A DNA stretch of 64,000 nt, taken from Acidimicrobiia bacterium (lineage in GTDB: Bacteria; Acidobacteriota; Terriglobia; Bryobacterales; Bryobacteraceae). Made by a program: the position numbers and the translations under genes. How positions within the stretch are numbered: position 1 is the stretch's first letter; each line of letters starts with the position of its first letter. The DNA is taken from the NCBI GenBank assembly GCA_016871315.1, contig VFZE01000024.1, forward strand, positions 1 to 64,000. Reading direction: 5' to 3'. Positions 49,990-58,125 of this stretch are shown piece by piece. Under the pieces are notes generated by a model. It was given only the letters and a program-made list of their open reading frames with translations. It was not told the origin of the DNA and searched no databases.

Positions 49990-50555
49990 GGCCGCTGCTC
50001 CCTCACAAACGTGTTGATCTTGAACCGCGCGTTCAACATCCCGGCCGTCTGCTGCGGCGCAGCCGTGATGTTGTCGATCATCAGAAACCGCTTCGATTTG
50101 TCCACCTGGTAAACGAACTCCACCAGGTCCGCATAGGAGCCCTCGTAGTTGGCGGTGATCGTCATCAGGCTCAGCGTGTCGCTTCCCTCTATGCCATCGA
50201 TGGTAAAGGCATGCTCGCGCAGCTTCAACCCCGCCTGCTTGGCCGCCGATTCAATCTCGGTCACAATCGTCGAGGAGCTGGTGCGGCGGTCCATGAAATA
50301 GCCGCTCATGAACTCCTCCTGCTGCTTGCGCGCCGTCTCCACTTTCTTCACGATCGTCCGCAGCCGCGTCAGCGCCGCCTGCCGCTGCTGCACCTGCGAC
50401 CGCAACGCCGCCAGCTCCATCTCCAGATCCTCGGCCGACTGGCCCGGCTGCAACAGCCACAATAGCGCCGCCAGGTTCAGCACCGCCAGCGCGATCACCA
50501 CCACGCGCCACCTGCCACGGGCATCGGTTTTCTTCCCGCTAAATCTGCGGAGCAT
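49986..50555 (-). CDS. pilO: PilO-like assembly protein
   Basis: A 189-aa protein with one N-terminal helix (VVVIALAVLNLAALLWLL), a coiled-coil (LEMELAALRSQVQQRQAALTRLRTIVKKVE) and a ferredoxin-like C-terminal domain (LKLREHAFTIDGIEGSDTL and FVYQVDKSKRFLMIDNI). This is the PilO arrangement. It works with PilN in the inner-membrane alignment complex. The gene overlaps both neighbours. Confidence 0.82.
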   Translation of the reverse strand: MLRRFSGKKTDARGRWRVVVIALAVLNLAALLWLLQPGQSAEDLEMELAALRSQVQQRQAALTRLRTIVKKVETARKQQEEFMSGYFMDRRTSSSTIVTEIESAAKQAGLKLREHAFTIDGIEGSDTLSLMTITANYEGSYADLVEFVYQVDKSKRFLMIDNITAAPQQTAGMLNARFKINTFVREQRP

Positions 50556-51111
50556 AGTTCACATTCACCCGGTAGCGGAATAACGGCTCGGCTTGCGACG
50601 GCGGAAGCCACGTCGTCACGGAGGTGGCGCCGAACCGCGGCGAGCTTTCCAGTTTCATCAGCAGATTCACCACCGGCTCGGTGGTTTGCGAGGCCACCGT
50701 CATGTCCAGCCGGATCTGGTTGGTAAGATCCACTTGCGGCCGCACCGCCACCAGCCGCACGTTATGCGGCATCACTGCTTCCAGATCGCTAAAAATGCGC
50801 GTCCAGGAGATGCCCTTCCGCAGCAGCAGCTCGTTCAGGAACAGGCTGTAGTTCAGCGCTTCGGCGTTTTCGGGCAGCCGCAGTGTCGCTTCCAACTTGG
50901 CCTGTTCCGCGGAGATAGTCTGCAACTGCTTCCGCGTCCGCTCCACCGCCGCGCGCGCGTCGGCCGCGTCGCCGCGCTGGATCCAGGCAACCGACACCTG
51001 AAACGCCAGCAGCCCGGCCAGCACCGCCGATGCCGCGATCGCCGCGATCAGAATCGGCCGGTCGCGCCGGAACGGCTGGCTCGAGAGATTGATCGATACC
51101 GCGCTTTTCAT
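50539..51111 (-). CDS. pilN: PilN-like assembly protein
   Basis: A 190-aa protein. The cytoplasmic N-terminal motif INLSSQPFRRDRP, which in PilN binds PilM, precedes one helix, a coiled-coil and a ferredoxin-like periplasmic domain (LVAVRPQVDLTNQIRLDMTV). It starts inside the end of pilM and its end overlaps pilO by 17 bp. Confidence 0.82.
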   Translation of the reverse strand: MKSAVSINLSSQPFRRDRPILIAAIAASAVLAGLLAFQVSVAWIQRGDAADARAAVERTRKQLQTISAEQAKLEATLRLPENAEALNYSLFLNELLLRKGISWTRIFSDLEAVMPHNVRLVAVRPQVDLTNQIRLDMTVASQTTEPVVNLLMKLESSPRFGATSVTTWLPPSQAEPLFRYRVNVNYAPQI

Positions 51112-52022
51112 GCGCCTACCCCCTGCAGGAATCCCAGCAGCCCGGTGTTGTTCTCTCCAGGCTGTCCCCAGGCCGAACGCATCGGCTCCACTTCAAGTCC
51201 CAACTCCCGCTCGCATTCCCTCCGCAGATCCTCCGCCGCCGGTCCAAACCCGGCCGCGTACATCCGCGAAGGCTTCTGCGGCAACTCGTCTTCGGCATAA
51301 GCGACCGTGGGAAACAGCACCGCCATCACCTCGCGCAGGTTCAGCTCCGGCAGCTCCAGGCAGCGCAGGAGCCTGGGAAATCGTCCCTCGCAAACCGCCA
51401 CAGTCAGCGTCTGCCCGGTGAGCTTCGCCGCCATATGCAGCCCCTCGGCCGGCAACAGATCCATCGCCGCCAGCATCGACGTTGTCGTGAATCCCGTCGT
51501 CAGTCCCGCCGCGCGGAACGGCGCTTCATACCGCGCCACAATCTCCATCGCCGCCGCCGCCACCAGCACTTCCACCTTCTTCTCCGTCTTGCTCGGCCGC
51601 GCCTGGTAGCTGACCGCCGCCGCCTCCAGATCAAATGGAACCGTCTTCTTTAAACGGAACCGCACCAGCGAGATCTGCTCGGCCGGCTGCGTGGGGAACG
51701 ATTCAAAATCAAGCAGCGCGACCCTCGCGCAATAGTCGGGCAGGATGAGAGCCGCCTCGCGCGGACGCCGCGCCCCGTTGGGGGGAGCCAGTTCCCGCAC
51801 CATCCGCTCCAGCACATCCGGCCGCAGGACGTTGTCCTTCACCGGCGAAACAGTTACCGCCTCCTCGTCGAACCTAAGGAAACTCAGCTCCGGGGGCTGG
51901 CCTTTCTTCCAAGGCTGCTTCGCCCGCGCAATGCCGTTCGCGGAAATCTCAAACGCGTATAACGGCGGCGGATCCTCCACCAGGTTGCGCAGCGCGTCAA
52001 GTATCGGCATCTTCCGGCTCAT
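51108..52022 (-). CDS. pilM: PilM-like actin-fold assembly protein
   Basis: A 304-aa protein with the PilM pattern: FEISANGIARAK, ALILPDYCARVALLDFESFP, VRFRLKKTVPFDLEAAAVSY and AAAMEIVARYEAPFRAAGL. It is shorter than typical PilM (about 350 aa), mainly in the C-terminal ATP-binding part, so nucleotide binding may be reduced. PilM binds PilN and links the ATPase PilB to the alignment complex. Confidence 0.82.
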   Translation of the reverse strand: MSRKMPILDALRNLVEDPPPLYAFEISANGIARAKQPWKKGQPPELSFLRFDEEAVTVSPVKDNVLRPDVLERMVRELAPPNGARRPREAALILPDYCARVALLDFESFPTQPAEQISLVRFRLKKTVPFDLEAAAVSYQARPSKTEKKVEVLVAAAAMEIVARYEAPFRAAGLTTGFTTTSMLAAMDLLPAEGLHMAAKLTGQTLTVAVCEGRFPRLLRCLELPELNLREVMAVLFPTVAYAEDELPQKPSRMYAAGFGPAAEDLRRECERELGLEVEPMRSAWGQPGENNTGLLGFLQGVGA

Positions 52023-53638
52023 CCTTCTATAAACGTCACCTTGTTGATCTCGCGCAGCGTTGTCATGCCGGACTTCACCTTCTCGAGCGCCGATTCCCGC
52101 AGGAACGTCATCCCCTCATCGCGCGCCTGCCGCCGGATCTCGCTTCCCGCGCGCCGGTCGAGAATCATCTCGCGGATTTTTTCGCTCAGGTCCAGCAATT
52201 CATGAATCGCGGTCCGGCCGTGAAAACCCGTGCCGCCGCACTCGAAACAGCCCGAGCCCTCATGAAATGGAAAATCCCGCCATTCGGCCGCATCCAGCCC
52301 GCTTTCCACCAGATACTCATCGTCGTAGCTGACGCGGTGCTTGCAATGCTCGCAAATGATGCGCACCAGCCGCTGCGCCAGAATGCAGTTCAGCGCCGAA
52401 ACAAAGTTGTACGCCTCGACACCCATGTTCAGGAACCGCCCCAGGACGTCGAACACGTTGTTGGCGTGCACCGTGGTGAAGACCAGGTGTCCGGTAAGCG
52501 CGGCATTGATGGCGATCTGCGCCGTCTCCTGGTCGCGGATTTCTCCCACCATCACCTTGTCCGGATCATGGCGCAGGATCGAGCGCAGCCCGCGCGCGAA
52601 GGTGAGCCCCTTCTTCTCGTTCACCGGAATCTGCGTAATGCCCTTCAGCTGGTATTCGACAGGATCTTCAATCGTGACGATCTTGTCCTCGTCGTTCTTG
52701 ATCTCGCTGATCGCCGCATAAAGCGTGGTGGTCTTGCCCGAGCCGGTCGGCCCTGTCACCAGCACCATCCCGTACGGCTCCTTGATGTAGCGCCGGAACT
52801 TCACCAGGTCGCCTTCGGAGAAGCCCACCACATCCAGGCTGAGCTTGGCGAACTTCTCGCTCATCGACTCCTTATCCAGCACGCGGAGCACCGCATCTTC
52901 GCCGTAAATCGTCGGCATGATCGAGACGCGGAAGTCGATAAGACGGTTCTTGTAGCGCACGCGGAAGCGCCCGTCCTGCGGCACCCGCCGCTCGGCGATA
53001 TCGAGCTCGCTCATCACCTTGATGCGCGAGATGATCATCGAGTGCCAGTCTTTCGCAATCGGCGGCATGGCGTAGTTCAGCACGCCGTCGATGCGGTACT
53101 TGATCACAACTTCGGAATCGCGCGTCTCGATATGAATATCGGAGGCGCGCCGCTCCAGCGCGTTGAAGATGGTCGTGTCCACCAGCTTGATCACCGGCGC
53201 GATGTCGGAATCGGTCGCCGTCAGCTTGTCGATCGACAGAGTCTCGTCGGCGTTTTCCTCGTCCGCCACCACGTCGAGCGCGAAACCCTCGGTCACCTCA
53301 TCCAGCACACGCTGGGACTGTTCGGTCTTTTTGAGCAGATCGGCAATCTGGCTGAGCGTCGCCACCTTGACCCGCAGCTTTTTGTCCAGCAGGATCGACA
53401 GCTCGTCGACAAGGTTCAAGTTGCGCGGGTCGGCCAGCGCGATTTCGAGCGTCCCGTTATGCGCCGCCAGCGGCACAAAGTTGTACCGGAACATCAGGTC
53501 CACCGGCACTGTGTGGAATAGCTCATGATCGATATGCGTTTCCCGCAAATCGACAAACTCACACCGGTACCGCTCCGCCAGCGCCCGCGATGCCTCCTGT
53601 TCAGCCCTTGGATCCGGATTGTTCGCTTTCGTCGCCAT
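52019..53638 (-). CDS. GspE/PilB-type pilus assembly or secretion ATPase
   Basis: A 539-aa ATPase started at the ATG at 53638; the open frame extends upstream into a palindromic repeat. An N-terminal GspE N1-like domain (FVPLAAHNGTLEIALADPRNLN) leads to the ATPase core with Walker A GPTGSGKTT, the Asp box and TIEDPVEYQ, Walker B-type VMVGEIRDQET and the His box TGHLVFTTVHAN. The tetracysteine CM motif (CEHCK...CFECGG) is present, as in PilB/GspE. The N-terminal region fits GspE/MshE. It powers pseudopilin polymerisation. pilM follows with a 4-bp overlap. Confidence 0.92.
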   Translation of the reverse strand: MATKANNPDPRAEQEASRALAERYRCEFVDLRETHIDHELFHTVPVDLMFRYNFVPLAAHNGTLEIALADPRNLNLVDELSILLDKKLRVKVATLSQIADLLKKTEQSQRVLDEVTEGFALDVVADEENADETLSIDKLTATDSDIAPVIKLVDTTIFNALERRASDIHIETRDSEVVIKYRIDGVLNYAMPPIAKDWHSMIISRIKVMSELDIAERRVPQDGRFRVRYKNRLIDFRVSIMPTIYGEDAVLRVLDKESMSEKFAKLSLDVVGFSEGDLVKFRRYIKEPYGMVLVTGPTGSGKTTTLYAAISEIKNDEDKIVTIEDPVEYQLKGITQIPVNEKKGLTFARGLRSILRHDPDKVMVGEIRDQETAQIAINAALTGHLVFTTVHANNVFDVLGRFLNMGVEAYNFVSALNCILAQRLVRIICEHCKHRVSYDDEYLVESGLDAAEWRDFPFHEGSGCFECGGTGFHGRTAIHELLDLSEKIREMILDRRAGSEIRRQARDEGMTFLRESALEKVKSGMTTLREINKVTFIEG

Positions 53639-53665
53639 ATTCGTTAAGCGCAGCACCAACCTAAC

Positions 53666-53690
53666 CGAGCCGCGACCGTCAGGGAGCGGC
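53666..53690. repeat. Short palindromic dispersed repeat (GCCGC...GCGGC)
   Basis: The 25-bp sequence around CGAGCCGCGACCGTCAGGGA and GCGGC has a GCCGC/GCGGC stem. I recall this motif being repeated many times in Solibacter-like genomes. Here it sits immediately upstream of the pilB start. Its translation (LPDGRGSVR) creates spurious open frames, which is why the upstream extension of pilB was rejected. I found no other copy by eye in this window. Confidence 0.55.
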
Positions 53691-53833
53691 TTCTGGCCAA
53701 AAGTAGTAAAAACAAATGGCTTACATTCGCTCCATGCCGCGGACGCAACTCCTTCATAGCCCGGACGGCTCCTATACAACTATGACGCGATCCAAGGGGC
53801 GCGCGTGCAGGTTCCAGCAGGAAATGCCAAGAA

Positions 53834-54034
53834 TCAGTTGATCTCATCCCACTCGGCCGCCTTGGCAAACAGCCCAAGGTGCCGGACGTTGGTCGTCGCA
53901 ATCACAGGCTCGGCTTCCGCCGAGGAGAGCAGGACTGCTTGAGCAGCCAGGATCATATCGGCGTCCAAAGACGCGTCATCGGCCGATTGCCTGCCTAGTT
54001 GGCGGGCCGAGGCCCAGAATTGGGCGGCTCTTAA
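53834..54034 (-). pseudogene. Truncated VapC-like PIN-domain toxin remnant
   Basis: The minus strand encodes a C-terminal PIN-domain pattern: RAAQFWASARQLGRQSADDASLDAD, then ILAAQAVLL and VIATTNVRHLGLFAKAAEWDEIN, ending at the stop at 53834. The frame is blocked by a TGA just upstream (54035-54037), and the start codon overlapping the antitoxin gene leads into a different frame. The N-terminal half with the first catalytic acidic residues is missing. The remnant therefore looks like a deleted and frameshifted VapC toxin; it is too short to be active. Confidence 0.6.
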
Positions 54035-54232
54035 TCATGAAAACAGCTTGTATCCAGGAAGCCGGTCTTCATCGAGCCGTTGCTTTAGCAGCTCAAAGGT
54101 CTCACACTGCTCCTGCTCATCCCCTTGCATCCACTGTTCCAGCAGATTCTCCAATGCACCGGCATCTGACGAGGGCGCACTGGATCGCTCAAGCGGGCGA
54201 TTCGTTTGGTCTGCTTTTGACGTGTTCGGCAT
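54035..54232 (-). CDS. Small antitoxin-like protein of a degraded toxin-antitoxin module
   Basis: A 65-aa protein, DNA-binding-type N-terminus not apparent, with the acidic segment NLLEQWMQGDEQEQCETFELLKQ, ending RLDEDRLPGYKLFS. Its C-terminal pattern resembles short antitoxins that precede PIN toxins in Acidobacteriota, as I recall them. Its stop overlaps the ATG of the toxin remnant (ATGA), the usual gene arrangement. It lies between the pilC and pilB genes. Confidence 0.5.
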   Translation of the reverse strand: MPNTSKADQTNRPLERSSAPSSDAGALENLLEQWMQGDEQEQCETFELLKQRLDEDRLPGYKLFS

Positions 54233-54267
54233 CCCTGTAACTTGATTCTAGCGCAGCGTCGCCTGCG

Positions 54268-55470
54268 CTACCCCAACGTATCGGCCAGCGAAAAGATCGG
54301 CAAATACAGCGCAATCAGCACAAAAGCCACGAAGCCGCCCATGAACAGCATGATGGCCGGCTCGATCAGCGCCAGCGTGGCCGTCATGCGCGTGTTGACG
54401 TCGTCCTCGTAGAACTCCGCCACGCTCGCGAGCATTGCCGGCAGGGCGCCGGTCGATTCGCCGACCTCGATCATATCGATCGACAACGGCGGAAAAATTC
54501 CGGTGGACGCCAGCGCCGTCGACAACGGCTGGCCCTCCTTTACCTTGCGCCGCGCCTGGTCCAGCGCCTTCCTCAAAATGCGAGCCCCCAACGAATCGGC
54601 CCCGGTTTCGAGCGCTTGCACCAGCGGAATGCCGCCCAGCAGCAGCGTCGAAAGCACACGCGCGAACTGCGCCACCTGGTACTTGATCCAGATCTCGCCC
54701 AGAATCGGCGTCCGCAGCCGGATGCGCTCCATACGCTCCGCCCCGCTCTCCGTCTGCGACCACAATCGATAAGCAACCGCCCCGGCCACCAGCGCCGCCG
54801 CCGCCACCAGCACGTGATTGCGCGCTGTGGTTCCGAAGCTGATCAGCAGCACCGTAACCGCGGGCAGCTCCGCCTGCAGCGAGTTATACAGCTCGGCGAA
54901 GTTCGGCACCACGTAGGTGATCATGAACACGATCAGCGCCAGCACCAGGCAGACCAGCACCGCCGGATATAGCAGCGATAGCAGAATCTTCTTGCGCACC
55001 GCCAGCGCCAGTTTCGTATAGGCGATATAGCGCTCAATCACCTCCCCCAGCGAGCCGGACTTTTCCCCCGCCATCACCGACGTCACGTAAATCCCCGGAA
55101 AAACGCGCTGCCGCGCGAAGGCGTCCGACAGCTGCGTGCCCTTTTTCACCTCATCGCGCACCGCCTTGATGTGCTTGGCCAGTTTCGGATCGGTCAGACG
55201 GTCGGCCAACAGGTCCAGGCACTTCAAAATCGGCAGCCCGGCGCGGACCAGCGTCAGAAACTGCTGGTTGAAGATGAGGAACTTCTCCAGGTTCAGCTTC
55301 TGCCGCGAAGGCGCCAGCCGCGCCGCGATGTCGCCGCGCGGGCGGATCGAATAGATCAGGAACCCCTGCTGCGTCAGCTTCTCGCGTAGCTCTTTTTCCG
55401 AATCGGCCTCGGCCACCTTCTGGTGAATCTCGCCGCGCGAGTCGGCGTACTTTAGCAGGAACTCCGGCAT
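54268..55470 (-). CDS. PilC/GspF-like inner-membrane platform protein
   Basis: A 400-aa protein started at the ATG at 55470; a longer open frame overlaps lolA. Two homologous cytosolic domains (LTLVRAGLPILKCLDLLADRL and LSTLLLGGIPLVQALETGADSL) are separated by membrane helices, with the conserved TSVMAGEKSGSLGEVIERYI and IDMIEVGESTGALPAMLASVAEFYE motifs. It anchors the PilB/GspE ATPase in the inner membrane. It follows lolA by one base and is separated from pilB by the toxin-antitoxin remnant. Confidence 0.9.
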   Translation of the reverse strand: MPEFLLKYADSRGEIHQKVAEADSEKELREKLTQQGFLIYSIRPRGDIAARLAPSRQKLNLEKFLIFNQQFLTLVRAGLPILKCLDLLADRLTDPKLAKHIKAVRDEVKKGTQLSDAFARQRVFPGIYVTSVMAGEKSGSLGEVIERYIAYTKLALAVRKKILLSLLYPAVLVCLVLALIVFMITYVVPNFAELYNSLQAELPAVTVLLISFGTTARNHVLVAAAALVAGAVAYRLWSQTESGAERMERIRLRTPILGEIWIKYQVAQFARVLSTLLLGGIPLVQALETGADSLGARILRKALDQARRKVKEGQPLSTALASTGIFPPLSIDMIEVGESTGALPAMLASVAEFYEDDVNTRMTATLALIEPAIMLFMGGFVAFVLIALYLPIFSLADTLG

Positions 55471-55471
55471 G

Positions 55472-56146
55472 CTACTTTCCGCCTCCTTCGGCATCCACCT
55501 CGACCAACTCCGCGCCGGCCGGCATCCGGAACACGAACAGCTTGTCATCAAGCGGCGGGTTCAGTCGTTCGCTCGAAAACTTGAACTGCATCAGCGACCC
55601 GTCATGGCCATGCACCTTCAGCTGCTGTATCTGGTGCGATGCATTCACCAGGAACTCCACCTGCCGGTAGGGGGCTTTGTCCGATTTCGGCACCGCCACC
55701 AGATAGGTCGCCTCACCCTCCGGCTTCGAGCGGAACTCGCGGAAGTCGCGCTGGAAATCCAGCCGCCCCATCAGGAAGGCCAGTGGCGCGCGCAGGTCGT
55801 CGCTCCCCTTCAAAGGCGACTTCTCCACGCGCTTGGACACCGGACTGTAGAAATAGACATCCTTGCCGTCGGCCAGAAACAGCTTGCCTTCAGGCGTATG
55901 ATACTCCCAAAGCATGCGCCCGGGCTTGCGCAGGTAGAGCACGCCCGACTCGCGCTGGCCGATCCTCCCGGCGCCGGTAAGCGACTGCTCGAACAGCACT
56001 TGCATGGTCTTCGGACGGTTGTAGCGCTCCTCCACCCCGCGCAGCAGATCGGTAACGCTGATCTCGGCGAACGCAGCCGAAAGACAGAGCAATCCCAGCA
56101 GGTGCTTCACATTAGCTTTGACGGGCGCGGCAGCCGGAACGTGCAC
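55472..56146 (-). CDS. lolA: Outer-membrane lipoprotein carrier LolA
   Basis: A 224-aa periplasmic carrier. The signal peptide is in HLLGLLCLSAAFAE; the start is uncertain (GTG at 56146 or GTG at 56107). LolA motifs are VEERYNRPKTMQVLFEQSL, SGVLYLRKPGRMLWEYHTPEGKLFLADGKDVYFYSP and PLAFLMGRLDF. LolA carries lipoproteins through the periplasm to the outer membrane. It lies between the antiporter gene and pilC. Lipoprotein genes in the window (for example at 1680) may depend on it. Confidence 0.88.
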   Translation of the reverse strand: MHVPAAAPVKANVKHLLGLLCLSAAFAEISVTDLLRGVEERYNRPKTMQVLFEQSLTGAGRIGQRESGVLYLRKPGRMLWEYHTPEGKLFLADGKDVYFYSPVSKRVEKSPLKGSDDLRAPLAFLMGRLDFQRDFREFRSKPEGEATYLVAVPKSDKAPYRQVEFLVNASHQIQQLKVHGHDGSLMQFKFSSERLNPPLDDKLFVFRMPAGAELVEVDAEGGGK

Positions 56147-56148
56147 AG

Positions 56149-57360
56149 CTAACCAAGGGTAAACCGTTGTTTGGGAGGCCCTTCTTCTCCCCGATAGGCC
56201 CAGCTCAGCAGCGGTGGCGCAATGATCGTCGTCAGCACCGACATAAACACCACCACCCCATAAATGCTCTGCGAAACGGCCCCCAGGCCCAATCCGATCT
56301 GCGCCACCACCATCCCCACTTCACCCCGTGGCACCATCCCGACTCCCACCCGGATCGCATTCACCCGCCCCATTGGCAGCGCGCCCAGGCCGCATCCCAC
56401 CAGTTTCGACACCACCGCCGCCACCAGCACCAGCACGCTCAGGATGATCGTCGCCTTCGCGGTCATCGACGAAAGTTCCAGGTGCAGGCCGATCCCGGCC
56501 AAAAAGAACGGTACCAGCAGCTCCGTGACGCCCTGCGCCAGGTCATGCACGCGGTGCGTGGTCGATTCGGCCAGCGCCACGCCGGCCAAAAACGCCCCGA
56601 CAATCGCCGCCACACCCGCATATACCGCCAGCACGGACAGGCTGAACAACACCACCATCGCCACGCTGAACTGCGCTTCACTGCTGCGAAGCTTGGTCAT
56701 CTGCGGCACTACCTTCTCCATCGTGCGCGTGCCCCAAATCGTCACCAGCACCGTGAACCCGATCGCCAACCCCGCCGTCACGCCGATCTCCACCATGTTC
56801 ACGCTGCCCTTGGCCATGCTGCTTACCACCGCCAGCACCAGCAGCCCCAGCACGTCGTCAATCACCGCGGCCGCCAGAATCGTCTGGCTGGCCACGTGCT
56901 GCAGCAGCCCCTTGCCATCCAGCACGCGCGCCGTGATGCCGACGCTGGTCGCCACCATCGCCGCGCCGAGAAAGATGCATTCAATCTGCGTGCCGCCGAA
57001 AGCGGACAGAATCCCCCATCCCGCGCCGAACGGCAGCAGCACACCCATGATTCCAACCACGGCCGCCGTAGTGCCCACTTTCAGCAACTCCGACGCCTTC
57101 ACCTCAAGGCCCACACGGAACAGCAGGAACATGACTCCCAATTCGGCCAGTGCCGAAAGGAAGTTGTCCGGCTGCACCCAGTTGAGAACACCGGGACCAA
57201 TCAGAATGCCGGCCAGAATCTCCCCAACCAGACCCGGCTGGTGGAACAGCTCGAACAGCTCCGCCAACAACTTGGCCGCTCCAAACACGATTAGCATCGC
57301 GAGTGGAATTCTCAGGGCTTCCGGGCCCCCGGCGAGAAAGAACGCGAATTCAGGCATCAT
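56149..57360 (-). CDS. CPA2-family cation/proton antiporter (KefB-like)
   Basis: A 403-aa membrane protein with about 11-12 helices. CPA2 hallmarks are QPGLVGEILAGILIGPGVL, LAELGVMFLLFRVGLEV, ATSVGITARVLDG, AAVIDDVLGLLVLA (the DD pair is typical of ion-binding) and MVPRGEVGMVVAQIG. There is no C-terminal RCK/TrkA-N domain, so it is a short form. It exchanges Na+ or K+ for protons. lolA starts only a few bases after it. Confidence 0.88.
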   Translation of the reverse strand: MMPEFAFFLAGGPEALRIPLAMLIVFGAAKLLAELFELFHQPGLVGEILAGILIGPGVLNWVQPDNFLSALAELGVMFLLFRVGLEVKASELLKVGTTAAVVGIMGVLLPFGAGWGILSAFGGTQIECIFLGAAMVATSVGITARVLDGKGLLQHVASQTILAAAVIDDVLGLLVLAVVSSMAKGSVNMVEIGVTAGLAIGFTVLVTIWGTRTMEKVVPQMTKLRSSEAQFSVAMVVLFSLSVLAVYAGVAAIVGAFLAGVALAESTTHRVHDLAQGVTELLVPFFLAGIGLHLELSSMTAKATIILSVLVLVAAVVSKLVGCGLGALPMGRVNAIRVGVGMVPRGEVGMVVAQIGLGLGAVSQSIYGVVVFMSVLTTIIAPPLLSWAYRGEEGPPKQRFTLG

Positions 57361-57500
57361 GATGATGAACTTTACTTAGTGTGCCGCAGGAATCCCTTTT
57401 GAATCAAATAATTTGCTATCGACGGAATCATTGAGAATGTTTCCGGTTTCCCTGGACATATTCAATGGCCACAGTTGCGGCCTGTCAACAGGAGGTCCCC

Positions 57501-57977
57501 ATGGTCCAGAAGCCGCTTTCGACGACACCCCGCGCGGGGGAAACGGTGGTTGTATTAACGGTGAGCCCCCTCAAGGAGACGCACGCCAAGCTCCGCGGCA
57601 TCTTCGCTCACACCAACTGGACCATGCTGGAGTCTCAAGACAGCTCCCACGCCATGGAGTTGCTTCGCTCCCACAGCCTGCCGGTCGTGATCTGTGAGCG
57701 CGATCTGGACGACGGCTCATGGTCCGATCTGCTGGAGCAGGTGGCGAAGCTCCCGGCTCCGCCTCTGATCGTGGTCACCGCGGGCGACGCCGACGAGCTG
57801 CTCTGGGGCGAAGTGCTGAACCTCGGCGGCTACGATGTTCTTCCCAAGCCGCTGGAGGCATCCGAGGTCACGCGCGTGGTCAGCCTCGCCTGGATGCACT
57901 GGCGCCAGAAATGGTCCGTCCCGCGCCACGCCGCCGGAGCTGCGGGAGCTTCCACGCTGTTGGCCGCGCTGGCCTAG
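57501..57977 (+). CDS. Pseudo-receiver domain protein lacking the acidic pair
   Basis: A 158-aa protein started at the ATG at 57501, chosen for the AGGAGG at 57490-57495. It has a CheY-like fold order: a first strand (VVVLTVSPLKETHAKL), the phospho-site strand VVICERDLDDGSW, the Thr strand LIVVTAGDADELLW and the Lys strand GGYDVLPKPLEASEV. The acidic pair normally after the first strand (DD) is replaced by TVS, so Mg2+ binding and phosphorylation are doubtful. This LNLGGYDVL-type form is common in Acidobacteriota. It is a single-domain protein without output domain. Confidence 0.7.
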   Translation: MVQKPLSTTPRAGETVVVLTVSPLKETHAKLRGIFAHTNWTMLESQDSSHAMELLRSHSLPVVICERDLDDGSWSDLLEQVAKLPAPPLIVVTAGDADELLWGEVLNLGGYDVLPKPLEASEVTRVVSLAWMHWRQKWSVPRHAAGAAGASTLLAALA

Positions 57978-58117
57978 CGCCCCTTCACAAACACGACGCC
58001 CTGCGGGGAGCCGACGATTAGCCCGCGGGGAGAGCTGGCAACCCCCATCCCGATCCCATGCGGATAAACCTTCTGCTCCTGTGGAGGCCCGCCGCCGCCG
58101 ACCAGACGCGCGTTGAT
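57974..58117 (-). pseudogene. Possible C-terminal fragment of a larger protein
   Basis: A 47-codon minus-strand frame, closed upstream by a stop, ends in NARLVGGGGPPQEQK and VYPHGIGMGVASSPRGLIVG, then GVVFVKGR. The end resembles the final blade of a propeller-like exported protein, but there is no start, ribosome-binding site or upstream partner. Its stop shares CTAG with the pseudo-receiver stop. I regard it as a gene remnant with low confidence. Confidence 0.3.
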
Positions 58118-58125
58118 CTAGATGA

